DNA of 64,000 bases, taken from positions 4,115,941-4,179,940 of the forward strand of contig NZ_MQWD01000001.1 in NCBI RefSeq assembly GCF_002283365.1, written 5' to 3'. This DNA is from Rubrivirga marina (GTDB lineage: Bacteria > Bacteroidota > Rhodothermia > Rhodothermales > Rubricoccaceae). The notes below the pieces were generated by a model, which did not search any database, was not told where the DNA came from, and worked only from the letters and a program-made list of their open reading frames with translations. Position numbers and translations under genes: made by a program. Positions 7,457-15,930 of the stretch are shown here, piece by piece. Position 1 is the first letter of the stretch. Every line of letters starts with the position of its first letter.

Positions 7457-8752
7457 CTACACCCACCACCCGACGACCAGCATCGCCGCGAGCACGATGG
7501 CGGTGCCGGGGAGGATCGCCTTCCGCATCGCCGCGGAGCCCGTCGCGACGACGATCCCGCCCTTGACGACCGTGTTCGAGGCCGCCGCCAGCGTGACCGC
7601 AGTCGCGGCCGTGTCGAGGTCGACCGACCCGCCCGGCCCGCTCAGCTCCGCCATCGAGAGCGTCACCGCGTCGACGTCGGCGAGGCCGGAGGCGACGGCC
7701 GAGGCGTAGAGGCCGGTCGTCCCGAGGTACATCTCGGCGGCCTTCGACACGACCAGGATCACGGCGTAGAGCGCCCCGAACGCGAGGGCCGATTTGAGCT
7801 CGAACGGGTTCGTGAAGGCGGCCTGCTCGTCGGGGTCGGCCTCGCCCTCCTTCTCGGCCTTCCGGTTGCGGGCCCACAGGAACGCGGCGTACGCGAGCCC
7901 GGCCACGCCGCCGGCCGTGATCGCCGGCCACACGGCACCGAGGAGCGGGCGGTTCACCACGCCCGCCTCGACGAGCACGCGGGCGAACATGACGGCCCAC
8001 GCCGCGAACACGCCCATCGCGAGCGCGCCCGACAGCGCCTCCTTCGCCTTGCTCCGCTCGGCGAACGACAGCGTCGTCGCCGTCGACGAGGCCAGCCCGC
8101 CGACGAGGCCCGTCAGCCCGACCCCGCGCGTGGCGCCGACGACCTTCGTCAGGACGTAGCCGAGGAACGAGATGCCTGAGATGAACACGACCATCAGCCA
8201 CACCTTGAACGGGCTGACGACGTCGAACGGCGGCGGGCCGTACGTCTCATCCGGCAGAACCGGCAGGATGAGCGCGCTGACGGCCGCGAACTTCAGCGCC
8301 GCCTCGAGCTCTTCCTCCTTCAGCGCCCTTACGAACCGCCGCGACTCGGGCTTGAGCTCCAGGAGGATCGCCACGGCCACACCCACCGCGGCGACGACGC
8401 CGAGCGCGCCGGTAAGGCAGAGCGCGCCGAGGAGCGTCGTCACGAGGGCGGCCACCTCGGTCGTGAGCCCGACGTCCCCGCGGGCCACGCCGGCCCGGTA
8501 CGCCGCGACCGCGAACGCGCCGACGGCGAGGAGCACGGCGGCCACAATCCATGGGCTGTCCAACACGGCCGAGAGGTACGCGCCGAGGCCGCCCGCGAGG
8601 GCGAGGAGCGGGAACGTCCGGATGCCGGCGTAGGGCGACGACGCGCCGTTTTCCTCGCGCCGGTGCTGGAACTCGCGCTGGGTTCCGATGAGGAGGCCGA
8701 GCGCGAGGGCCGCGCCGAAGCGGCCGAGGAGGGCGACGGGGTCGGTGGGCAC
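7457..8752 (-). CDS. MgtC/SapB-DUF4010 family membrane protein
   Basis: A 431-residue polytopic membrane protein, GTG start. Residues 1 to about 135 match the MgtC/SapB domain: LGLLIGTQREF, then GIRTFPLLALAGGLGAYL and LTTEVAALVTTLLGALCLTG. The rest (about ten further helices) fits DUF4010, with the motif LSFAERSK and the duplicated glycine-rich helices GLTGLVGGLASSTATT and YASAVASGLADVDAVTLSMAEL. Homologues are inner-membrane proteins of unsettled role, sometimes tied to magnesium or acid stress. It is convergent with the glycine-zipper gene. An upstream TAACGTTCC on the minus strand (near 8782) may be its -7 element. Confidence 0.85.
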   Translation of the reverse strand: MPTDPVALLGRFGAALALGLLIGTQREFQHRREENGASSPYAGIRTFPLLALAGGLGAYLSAVLDSPWIVAAVLLAVGAFAVAAYRAGVARGDVGLTTEVAALVTTLLGALCLTGALGVVAAVGVAVAILLELKPESRRFVRALKEEELEAALKFAAVSALILPVLPDETYGPPPFDVVSPFKVWLMVVFISGISFLGYVLTKVVGATRGVGLTGLVGGLASSTATTLSFAERSKAKEALSGALAMGVFAAWAVMFARVLVEAGVVNRPLLGAVWPAITAGGVAGLAYAAFLWARNRKAEKEGEADPDEQAAFTNPFELKSALAFGALYAVILVVSKAAEMYLGTTGLYASAVASGLADVDAVTLSMAELSGPGGSVDLDTAATAVTLAAASNTVVKGGIVVATGSAAMRKAILPGTAIVLAAMLVVGWWV

Positions 8753-8820
8753 AGGGTCGAGCGAGCGGGTTACCGGAACGTTACGCGGCCTACCCGCAAG
8801 CCGCTGGTCGGTTCACTCCC

Positions 8821-8851
8821 CCCGCCTCGGTCGACGGGCCGGCCGAGGCGG
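8821..8851. repeat. Interrupted copy of the palindrome family, between divergent genes
   Basis: CCGCCTCGG and CCGAGGCGG arms separated by a GC-rich TCGACGGGCCGG-type centre. Unlike most copies it lies between divergently transcribed genes, so it cannot simply be a terminator here. Confidence 0.55.
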
Positions 8852-9039
8852 AGTGCCCCACACGCCGCGGCGCCGTCGAGGGCTCCCCTCTCTCCATGCG
8901 CCTCGTCGCCACGCTCACGGCCCTCCTCACGCTGACGGCAGCGTTCGCCCCGGTCCTTGGGCGGGCCCCTTTTCAACCGCCCGGCAGCGGCGTAACCTCA
9001 GCGGCCCTAACGGCCCCCGACACGATTCGTCCTGCACGC

Positions 9040-10317
9040 ATGTCCGCCCGGTTCGCTGCCCTTTTCGTCCTCGCCCTCACTCCCCTCGCCGCTGCGCAGA
9101 CCTACGACGGCGCGCTCGGTCCCGGCGACGACCAGCTCCCGTCCGGCGAGTACGCCGACGTCTACACAGTCGACGTCGCGGCCGGCGGCGTGGTCGAGGC
9201 GACGCTGACCTCGTCGGCGTTCGACACCTACCTCGTCGTGGTCGCGCCGGACGGAACGCAGGAGGAGAACGACGACGACGGCAGCACCTCGCGATCCGCC
9301 CTCCGGGTGCCCTCCGCCGCGGGCGGGACGCACCAGGTGGTCGTGACGAGCTACGCCGCCGCCGAGGCCGGGACCTACCGCCTCGTCGTCACGACCGGCG
9401 GCGGGGCGACCCTCCCCGTCACGAAGGGCCGCCGGACGCCGGCAGCGCCACCGTCCGCCTCGGCGACTCCGCCGGCCCCGACGCCGAGGCCGGCGACGGC
9501 TCCCGCGGCCCGGCCCGCCGCGGCGCCGCGCACCAGATCGGCGTGCGTGACGCCGCCGCCCGCGACGCGGCGCCGGCTCCACGCCCAGGGCGTCGTGACC
9601 GACTGCGCCGGCCGCCCCCTCGCGGGCGTCGAGGTCCGGATCAGCGGCGTCACCGCGGCTGGCGAGCGCGTCGGGATGTCGGCCGTGACGGACGGGCAGG
9701 GCCGTTACGCCACCCGCGTCCCCGACGGGTTCTACCGCGTCGCAGCCGAGCACACGGTGCAGTGGCAGGGCCGTCCGGCCGGCTTCGCCCTCGCGCCCGC
9801 CGACGGCGACGACGAGCAGCAGGACGCGGCCGCCGGGATCGCCGAGAACCTCGTCTGGCGGCTCAGCGGCCTCCGGCCGGGCGAGACGGCCGGCGTCGAG
9901 GGCGCCTACGGCGAGGCCCAGAAGTACTACGGCGCCCAGATCCAGGTGACGAGCGAGGAGCACGGGTTCTCCGGCCTCTACTTCCCCGCCGGCTCGACAC
10001 TGGCCGTGACGCTCACGCCGGCGGGCCCGCTCGTCGACGGCTCGGCCGGGGCGCCGCTCACCTTCACCAAGGCGTTCGACCGCGACGCGACCTCGTCCAT
10101 TCACTGGTACCTCACCGACGTCCCCGTCGGCCCGTACGCGCTCGCGGCGACGCTCACCCTCCCCGACGGGACCCCCGAGGCGGTCGGCTCCAAGCCGAGC
10201 CTGGCGTTCTCCGCTCCGTTCGCGCCCGCGACGGACGTCCGGTTCGTCCCCGGGTCGTTCGGGGACATCGACATGCTCCAGGTCACGCTCCAGACGCGCG
10301 ACCGCTCGGGCGACTAG
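9040..10317 (+). CDS. Exported PPC-domain protein with carboxypeptidase-like regulatory domain
   Basis: A 425-residue protein starting MSARFAALFVLALTPLAAAQ (signal peptide). Residues about 25-120 form a bacterial pre-peptidase C-terminal (PPC) beta-sandwich: DQLPSGEYADVYTVDVAAGG, FDTYLVVVAPDG, NDDDG, AEAGTYRLVVTT. A Pro/Ala linker (about 125-180) leads to a carboxypeptidase D-type regulatory domain (GVVTDCAGRPLAGVEVRISG ... GRYATRVPDGFYRV). The remaining ~170 residues are all-beta and unassigned. No protease domain is present, so it is a binding or structural protein. The frame stays open upstream to another signal-like start at 8896; I prefer 9040 because it gives the cleaner signal peptide. 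Its TAG shares the bases CTAG with the stop of the convergent antiporter gene. Confidence 0.75.
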   Translation: MSARFAALFVLALTPLAAAQTYDGALGPGDDQLPSGEYADVYTVDVAAGGVVEATLTSSAFDTYLVVVAPDGTQEENDDDGSTSRSALRVPSAAGGTHQVVVTSYAAAEAGTYRLVVTTGGGATLPVTKGRRTPAAPPSASATPPAPTPRPATAPAARPAAAPRTRSACVTPPPATRRRLHAQGVVTDCAGRPLAGVEVRISGVTAAGERVGMSAVTDGQGRYATRVPDGFYRVAAEHTVQWQGRPAGFALAPADGDDEQQDAAAGIAENLVWRLSGLRPGETAGVEGAYGEAQKYYGAQIQVTSEEHGFSGLYFPAGSTLAVTLTPAGPLVDGSAGAPLTFTKAFDRDATSSIHWYLTDVPVGPYALAATLTLPDGTPEAVGSKPSLAFSAPFAPATDVRFVPGSFGDIDMLQVTLQTRDRSGD

Positions 10318-12245
10318 CTGGCTTCGGGCCGGGCCGGCTCGCCAGGCAGGCCGTCGCCGGTGTCGGGCGGGAGCGGCTTGCCGAGCCCGTCGTCGGCGAC
10401 CTCCTCCATCTCGGTCCAGACGTCGGCCGGGGCGCGGTCGGCGAGAACCACGAGGGCGTCGCCGGGCAGGGGGACGATGTCGGCGTCTTCGGCGTAGACG
10501 CGGACCTTCTCGCCGCGGACGAGGAACAGCGGCGTCACGAGTTGCTCGGCCGTGTCGGCCTCGTCGAGGAGCGCCGCCAGCGTCCGCTCTTCCGTGAGGC
10601 GGACGACGTGGACGCCGGCGCCGGCGTTGAGCCGCTCGTCGAGCGCCGTGAACGTCGCGTCCGTCGCGAACAGCGGCCGCCCGCGGAGGTGCCGTGGGAT
10701 CTCGGTCGCCGGGCTCTTTGGCCCGTCGGCTCGCATCGGGAGTTGGTAGACCTCCTCCGACTCGAACACCTCGCCAAAGTGGAGCGCCGCGAGCGCGTTG
10801 ACCTCGTCGTTCGGCGTGACCGCCAGGAGCCGGCCGACCCCGCTCAGCTCGAGGTCGTCGATCACGCCCTCGGCCAGGATGTTGGCGCGCTGCGCGTCGA
10901 GGCCAGCCCGCTTCGCGAGACGGACGTTCCGCGCGTTCGCGTCGATGAGGAGCACGCGGACACCGAGCTCCTGAAGCGCCTGGGCCACGCGCCGGACCCA
11001 CCCCTGCGCCCCGACGAACAGGACCCCTTGGGGGTCCGGCTGGGCCAGCCCGAGCCACCGCGCAAGCGGCGAGATCGTCAGCCCGTAGACGGCGACCGTG
11101 CCCACGATGACGAGGAACACGACGGGCACGATCCGTTCGGCCTCGGCCGGGAAGAACTCGGCGAGGCGGAACGAGAACAGGCTTGCCACGGCCGCCGCCA
11201 CGATCCCACGCGGCGCCAGCCATGACAAGAACGCCTGCTCGCGCCAGTCCAACCCCGTCCCCAACGACGACAGCACGACGGCGAGGGGCCGGACGAGCAG
11301 CATCAGCGCGGCCAAGAACCAGAGCGGGCCCGGGGCCAGCATGATCTCGAACGCGCTCGGCTCCAGCCGCGCCGAGAGCACGATGAACAGGAGGGAGATC
11401 AAGAGCACCCGCAGGTCCTCCTTGAACTCGACGATCCGGCGGACCGAGACGTAGGGCTGGTTCGCCATGATGATTCCGAGCAGCGTCGCTTCCAGGAGCC
11501 CGGCCTCCTCCTGGAGTGAGTTCGAGATCGCGAACGCGGCGATGACCACCATGAGGGCCACCGGGTTCTGGAGCCAGTCCGGCACGAGCCGACGGTGGAG
11601 GAGGAGGATCAGGAGCGCCGCCGACAGGACGGCCACGCCCACGCCGACGACGATCTCGAAGGCGATCCCCTCGGCCAGCGCCGCCCACGGCGACGAGTGC
11701 CCGGCCTCGGCCGGCTCGTGGAGCAGGATGACCGTCTCGAGCACGAGAACGGCCAGAATCGCGCCGATCGGGTCGATCGTGATCCCCTCCCACTTCGCGA
11801 CGGTCCCCACCCGTCCTGCGGGCCGGACGTGGCGGAGGAGCGGGAGCACGACGGTCGGGCCGGTGACCGTGAGGAGCGCGCCGAGCACGATCGCGACCTC
11901 CCACGAGAACCCGGCGAGGTAGTGGGCCCCGACGGCCCCGAGCACGCCCGTCACGAGCACGCCGATCGTGATGAGGTTGACGACGGCCTTGCCGACCTCG
12001 CGGAACTCGTCGAACCGGAGCGTCAGCCCGCCCTCGAACAGGATGATCCCGACCGCCAGCGAGACGAACGGGAACAGCCACTCCCCCTGGAGCGCGTCCT
12101 GCGGGAGGAACCCCGTGACGGGGCCGGCGAGGAACCCGAAGCCCAACAGCAGCAGGATTGAGGGGAACTTCGTCCGCCACGCGAGCCACTGCGCCCCGAT
12201 GCCGAGGACGACGACGGCGGCGATGGTGACGAGCGGAGTGGTCAT
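10314..12245 (-). CDS. Cation:proton antiporter with RCK/TrkA-N domain
   Basis: A 643-residue protein. The N-terminal ~400 residues are a 12-13-helix CPA-family antiporter: VGIILFEGGLTLRFDEF, LTVTGPTVVLPLL, EGITIDPIGAILA (the conserved acidic residue of the transport site) and SWLAPRGIVAAAVASLF. A cytoplasmic nucleotide-binding RCK-N domain follows (GVLFVGAQGWVRRVAQAL, VLLIDANARNVRLAKRAG), then an RCK-C-like region (VRVYAEDADIVPLPGDALVV). It should exchange Na+ or K+ for H+ under control of NAD(H) or a cyclic dinucleotide, as inferred from family members. A good minus-strand -7 box (TAGTTTGG, 12266-12273) precedes the ATG by about 20 bases. Confidence 0.9.
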   Translation of the reverse strand: MTTPLVTIAAVVVLGIGAQWLAWRTKFPSILLLLGFGFLAGPVTGFLPQDALQGEWLFPFVSLAVGIILFEGGLTLRFDEFREVGKAVVNLITIGVLVTGVLGAVGAHYLAGFSWEVAIVLGALLTVTGPTVVLPLLRHVRPAGRVGTVAKWEGITIDPIGAILAVLVLETVILLHEPAEAGHSSPWAALAEGIAFEIVVGVGVAVLSAALLILLLHRRLVPDWLQNPVALMVVIAAFAISNSLQEEAGLLEATLLGIIMANQPYVSVRRIVEFKEDLRVLLISLLFIVLSARLEPSAFEIMLAPGPLWFLAALMLLVRPLAVVLSSLGTGLDWREQAFLSWLAPRGIVAAAVASLFSFRLAEFFPAEAERIVPVVFLVIVGTVAVYGLTISPLARWLGLAQPDPQGVLFVGAQGWVRRVAQALQELGVRVLLIDANARNVRLAKRAGLDAQRANILAEGVIDDLELSGVGRLLAVTPNDEVNALAALHFGEVFESEEVYQLPMRADGPKSPATEIPRHLRGRPLFATDATFTALDERLNAGAGVHVVRLTEERTLAALLDEADTAEQLVTPLFLVRGEKVRVYAEDADIVPLPGDALVVLADRAPADVWTEMEEVADDGLGKPLPPDTGDGLPGEPARPEAS

Positions 12246-12265
12246 ACAGGGGGCGCTGGCGAGCC

Positions 12266-12273
12266 CCAAACTA
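12266..12273 (-). promoter_or_regulatory. -7 promoter element of the antiporter gene
   Basis: On the minus strand this reads TAGTTTGG inside CCGTAGTTTGGGG, one base short of TAnnTTTG. It predicts a transcript start near 12259 and a leader of about 14 bases. Confidence 0.45.
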
Positions 12274-12366
12274 CGGCCGGGTGCCCGGCGGTCTCGTCGG
12301 AGGACGGCCGCCGTTCCGAACCCACGCCCCGGGCCAGAGTCTCACGCCGACACCGCCCCTGCGCCC

Positions 12367-13284
12367 ATGCCCGAATGGCCTGCCCTCCCCCCGCTCGCCG
12401 ATTGGCGACCGACCGCCGACGCCGTCCACCTCTGGACCCAAATCCTCGGGAAGGTCCGCCTCGACCGGATGCCGTGGACCAACCACGCGTGGCACTCGGC
12501 CCTGTACGTCTCGCCGCGGGGCCTGACGACCGGCCTGCTCCCCGCCGACGGGGTCGAGGTCGAGCTCGACGTGGTCGGCGACCGGCTCCGCGTCCGGTCC
12601 GCCTCGGGCGACGAGTGGGGGTTCGCGCTCGGCCCGATGTCGGTCGCCGACTTCTATCGCCACACGCTCGACGCGCTCGCCGAGGCGGGCGTGGAGCCCG
12701 ACGTCTGGCCCGAGCCGGTCGAGCGTCCCGGCCCCGTGGCCTCGTTCCCCGACGACGACGCGGTCCGCCCGTACGACGCCGAGGCGGTCCGGGCGTTCTG
12801 GGGCGCGCTCCGGCAGGCGCACCGCGTGATGACGACGTTCCGCGCCCGGTTCGTGGGCAAGGCCAGCCCGGTCCACTTTTTCTGGGGCGCCTTCGACCTC
12901 GCGGCAACGCGCTTTTCGGGCCGCCCCGCGCCGCCGCATCCCGGCGGCGCCCCGAACCTCGCCGACTGGGTGATGCGGGAGGCCTACTCCCACGAGGTGT
13001 CGAGCGCCGGCTTCTGGCCCGGCGGCGACCTCGGCGAGGCCCATTTTTACGCGTACGCCTACCCCGAGCCCGACGGCTTCCGCGACCACCCGGTCGAGCC
13101 CGCCGCCGCGCGCTACGATGCCGACCTCGGCGAGTACCTCCTCCCGTACGAGGCGGTCCGCACCGCCGCCGACCCGGACGCCGCGCTTCTCGCGTTCCTC
13201 CAGACGACGTACGAGGCCGCCGCCGACTACGCGGGGTGGGACCGCGAAGCCCTCGAGTGCGAGCTGCCGCCGGCTCGCGGGTGA
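12367..13284 (+). CDS. DUF5996 family protein
   Basis: A 305-residue soluble protein, with start ATG in GCGCCCATG. The N-terminus WPALPPLADWRPTADAVHLWTQILGKVRL, followed by WTNHAWHSALYVSPRGLTT and a middle block with VHFFWGAFDLAATRFSGR and the His/Asp-rich HPGG, YSHEVSSAGFWPGG, are hallmarks of the DUF5996 family, found in many soil bacteria and fungi. Conserved Trp, His and Glu residues suggest an enzyme, but no reaction is known. It is divergent from the antiporter gene, 121 bases away. Confidence 0.8.
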   Translation: MPEWPALPPLADWRPTADAVHLWTQILGKVRLDRMPWTNHAWHSALYVSPRGLTTGLLPADGVEVELDVVGDRLRVRSASGDEWGFALGPMSVADFYRHTLDALAEAGVEPDVWPEPVERPGPVASFPDDDAVRPYDAEAVRAFWGALRQAHRVMTTFRARFVGKASPVHFFWGAFDLAATRFSGRPAPPHPGGAPNLADWVMREAYSHEVSSAGFWPGGDLGEAHFYAYAYPEPDGFRDHPVEPAAARYDADLGEYLLPYEAVRTAADPDAALLAFLQTTYEAAADYAGWDREALECELPPARG

Positions 13285-13335
13285 AGAGCACGCGGCGACG
13301 AACGAGCGGAGTCCGCCCTCCGTTCATGCGCGGCC

Positions 13336-13343
13336 TACCTTTG
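13336..13343 (+). promoter_or_regulatory. -7 promoter element, exact TAnnTTTG match
   Basis: TACCTTTG is an exact match to the Bacteroidota -7 consensus. The start codon of the VanX-like gene is at 13363, giving a leader of only about 13 bases. No convincing -33 TTG is seen. Confidence 0.6.
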
Positions 13344-13362
13344 GTTGTCACCCCGCCTCCCG

Positions 13363-14280
13363 ATGCCCACCGCGTCGCCCCTCTCGTCCGTGCTCCCCTG
13401 GCTGCTCGTGGCCGCGCTCGCCCTCGCGGCCCCCGCGTGCCAGTCGTCTGAGGCCACACCGGCGGCGCCCGCCGCCCCGGCCGACTCGGCCCGCCTCGAC
13501 GTCGAGGTGGGACCGGTCGCCCTGACGCCCGCGCCCGACACGGCCCGCGCCCGCCCACCGCTGCCCGACGGGTTCGTGCGGCTGAGCGAGGCGGCGCCCC
13601 AGATCGCGCTGGAGATCCGCTACCACACGGCGTACAACTTCGTCGGGACGCCCATCGACGGGTACCTCGCGGCCGAGTGCGTCCTGACGGAGGAGGCCGC
13701 CGACGCGCTCGCCGAGGCCGCCGACGCGCTCGCCCGCGACGGCCTCGGCCTCAAGGTCTACGACTGCTACCGCCCGCAGCGGGCCGTCACGCACTTCGTC
13801 CACTGGGCGAACGACCGCGACGCGACCGCGATGAAGGAGGCGTTCTACCCCGAGGAGCCGAAGGGCTCGCTGTTCTCGCGCGGCTACATCGCCACGCGGA
13901 GCGGCCACAGCCGAGGCTCGACGGTCGACCTCACGCTGGTCCGCCTGCCCGTCGCCGCGTCGGTCCGGACGCGCTATCCGGACCCCGACGCCGGCCCGCT
14001 CCCCCGGTGCGACCGACCGCTCTCGACGCCGACCGGGCCCGATCTTCGGGGCGGCGGCCGGTTCCCGGAGGGCGACCTCGACATGGGCACCGCCTACGAC
14101 TGCCTGAGCCCGGCCTCCGCGACCGACAGCCGGGCCGTCTCGGCCGAGGCCCGCCGCAACCGCGGGCGGCTCCGGACGGCCATGAGCGCATCCGGCTTCC
14201 GCAACTACGCCCAAGAGTGGTGGCACTACACGCTCCGCGACGAGCCCCACCGCACCTACTTCGACTTCCCAGTGGAGTAG
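13363..14280 (+). CDS. VanX-like D-Ala-D-Ala dipeptidase, lipoprotein
   Basis: A 305-residue protein whose N-terminus (VAALALAAPAC) is a lipoprotein signal. After a Pro/Ala linker the M15D (DdpX/VanX) domain starts at LSEAAPQIALEIRYHTAYNFVG. Zinc-site motifs are visible: KVYDCYRPQRAV, SGHSRGSTVDLTL (His and Asp ligands), and QEWWHYTLRDEP at the end (catalytic Glu in EWWH plus the third His). Enzymes of this type split D-alanyl-D-alanine in the periplasm; in Gram-negatives this serves wall recycling rather than vancomycin resistance. Two Cys near 215 and 245 may pair. Transcribed from the strong -7 box 20 bases upstream. Confidence 0.9.
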   Translation: MPTASPLSSVLPWLLVAALALAAPACQSSEATPAAPAAPADSARLDVEVGPVALTPAPDTARARPPLPDGFVRLSEAAPQIALEIRYHTAYNFVGTPIDGYLAAECVLTEEAADALAEAADALARDGLGLKVYDCYRPQRAVTHFVHWANDRDATAMKEAFYPEEPKGSLFSRGYIATRSGHSRGSTVDLTLVRLPVAASVRTRYPDPDAGPLPRCDRPLSTPTGPDLRGGGRFPEGDLDMGTAYDCLSPASATDSRAVSAEARRNRGRLRTAMSASGFRNYAQEWWHYTLRDEPHRTYFDFPVE

Positions 14281-14351
14281 GCGAGTGATGGGTGAAGGGG
14301 AATGAGAGGACCCGTCCGTACCCTCCTCGCTCCGCTCGTCTCTCTTCCCCG

Positions 14352-15398
14352 ATGAACCGCCGCGACCTCCTCCGCTCCGGCGCCGCACTCGGTGCGCTGG
14401 CGGCCCTGCCCCGGACGGCGACCGCCGCCGTCCGCCCCGCCGCGCCCGTCGTCGTGGCGACGTGGGACAACCGAATCGCCGCCGCCGCGGCGTGGGACGT
14501 GCTCCGGTCGGGCGGCTGGGCCCTCGACGCCGCCGAGGCCGCCGCCCGCGTCCCCGAGGCCGACCCCGACGACCACTCCGTCGGCCTCGGGGGGCACCCC
14601 GACCGCGACGGCCGCGTCACGCTCGACGCCTGCGTCATGGACGAGCGCCACCGCTGCGGCGCCGTCGCCGCCGTCGAGGACGTCCTCCACCCGGTCTCGC
14701 TCGCGCGGATGGTCATGGAGCGGACGCCCCACGTGATGCTGGTCGGCGAGGGCGCGCGGGAGTTCGCGCTCAGCCAGGGCGTCGAGCCCGTCGACCTCCT
14801 CACGCCGGAGGCCGAGGCCGCGTGGCGCGAGTGGATGGAGACCGCCGAGTACGCCCCCGCCGTCAACAGCGAGCGCCGCGACCGGCCGAGCGGCCACGCC
14901 GACGACCACGACACGATCGGCGTCCTCGCCCTCGACGCCGACGGCCGCCTCTGCGGGACCTGCACCACGAGCGGCCTCGCCTACAAGATGCGCGGGCGCG
15001 TCGGCGACAGCCCGATCCTGGGCGCCGGCCTGTTCGTCGACGGCGGCACGGGCGGGGCCGTCGCGACGGGGCACGGCGAGGAGGTCATCCGCGTGGCCGG
15101 CGCGAGCGCCGCGGTCGAGGCCCTCCGGCACGGGCGCTCCGCACAGGACGCCGCGTGGTCCGTCGTCGAGCGGATCGCCCGCGTCACGCCCTCCGACCCC
15201 GAGGCCATCCAGATCGGCGTGCTCGTGCTGGGACCGGACGGCGAGGTCGGCGCGGCCGGGCTCCAGCCGGGGTTCAACTACGTCGTCACGCGGCCGGACG
15301 CGGACCCAGCGCCCGACGCGGTCGGCGAGGTCACGCACCGGGAGCCCGTCGAGGGCGGCCTGACGTTCCTGATCGAGGCGCCGTCCGTCCGCGGGTAG
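14352..15398 (+). CDS. Tat-exported N4-(beta-N-acetylglucosaminyl)-asparaginase/isoaspartyl peptidase family protein
   Basis: A 348-residue Ntn hydrolase. The N-terminus MNRRDLLRSGAALGALAALP is a twin-arginine signal, so it folds in the cytoplasm before export. The self-cleavage site is HDTIGVLALD near residue 180, where the Thr becomes the catalytic N-terminal nucleophile, splitting the chain into alpha and beta subunits; GTCTTSGLAYKMRGRVGDSP and GAGLFVDGGTGGAVATGHGE are the family substrate-site strands. Members remove aspartate from glycopeptides or isoaspartyl peptides. Most similar in pattern to the aspartylglucosaminidase branch (DHDTIG). Probably scavenges glycoprotein-derived peptides. 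Confidence 0.9.
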   Translation: MNRRDLLRSGAALGALAALPRTATAAVRPAAPVVVATWDNRIAAAAAWDVLRSGGWALDAAEAAARVPEADPDDHSVGLGGHPDRDGRVTLDACVMDERHRCGAVAAVEDVLHPVSLARMVMERTPHVMLVGEGAREFALSQGVEPVDLLTPEAEAAWREWMETAEYAPAVNSERRDRPSGHADDHDTIGVLALDADGRLCGTCTTSGLAYKMRGRVGDSPILGAGLFVDGGTGGAVATGHGEEVIRVAGASAAVEALRHGRSAQDAAWSVVERIARVTPSDPEAIQIGVLVLGPDGEVGAAGLQPGFNYVVTRPDADPAPDAVGEVTHREPVEGGLTFLIEAPSVRG

Positions 15399-15400
15399 TC

Positions 15401-15420
15401 CCGCCTCGGCGCCGAGGCGG
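15401..15420. terminator. Perfect 20-bp palindrome between convergent genes
   Basis: CCGCCTCGGCGCCGAGGCGG, the core of the dispersed family, lies 3 bases after one stop and 2 bases before the opposing stop. Probable bidirectional terminator. Confidence 0.65.
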
Positions 15421-15422
15421 GC

Positions 15423-15878
15423 CTAGTCGATGGGCTCGGCGACGACGGCCAGCGCGACCGTCTCCGTATCGAGGCACTCCGGGTCGCCCTCGCACGAGTC
15501 GGCCAGCACGTCGCCCTCGACGTACTCGATCTGCACGCGCCGGTCGACGATCACGTTCGAGTCGCACACCGAGTAGTCGGCGTGGACGGTCTCGGTCGCG
15601 CCGCCGTCGGTGCGGACCGTGAGGTAGCACGAGACGTCGCCGCTCTCCATGTCCGTCACGACGCCGCGCGTGGGCACGGACGTACCGGCCAGCTCGACCC
15701 GCGGCGGGCCCGTCGTGTCGACCTCCGCGGCCGCGTCGAGCGCGGGGCCGGCCGCCTCGGTGGTCTCGTTGGACTGGACCTCGACCTCGCCGGGGATCGG
15801 GGCCGCGTCGGTCTCGCCAGAGTCGGAGGCGCACCCGGCCGCGACGAGGGCGAGGGCGAGGAGGGTGGAGCGGAGCAT
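15423..15878 (-). CDS. Small lipoprotein of unknown function
   Basis: A 151-residue protein with lipobox VAAGC at residues 12-16. After a Ser/Thr/Glu-rich linker comes a compact beta domain with five Cys (VSCYLTVRTDGG, YSVCDSN, DSCEGDPECLD), so disulfides are likely in the periplasm. The pattern of a strand-rich C-terminal domain with paired Cys is reminiscent of small OB- or beta-sandwich lipoproteins, but I recognise no family. It lies directly downstream of the M28 peptidase gene on the same strand (52-base gap), so the two may be co-transcribed. Confidence 0.7.
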   Translation of the reverse strand: MLRSTLLALALVAAGCASDSGETDAAPIPGEVEVQSNETTEAAGPALDAAAEVDTTGPPRVELAGTSVPTRGVVTDMESGDVSCYLTVRTDGGATETVHADYSVCDSNVIVDRRVQIEYVEGDVLADSCEGDPECLDTETVALAVVAEPID

Positions 15879-15930
15879 CGGACCAGAAAGAGGGGCGCGG
15901 GTGTACGGCGGGGCGAGCGGGGCGATCCCG

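Noticed and set aside
8896-9039. Longer start for the PPC-domain protein
   Set aside because: The upstream ATG gives a signal-like peptide followed by a second, better signal peptide; the downstream ATG fits a single exported protein. The longer form cannot be fully excluded.
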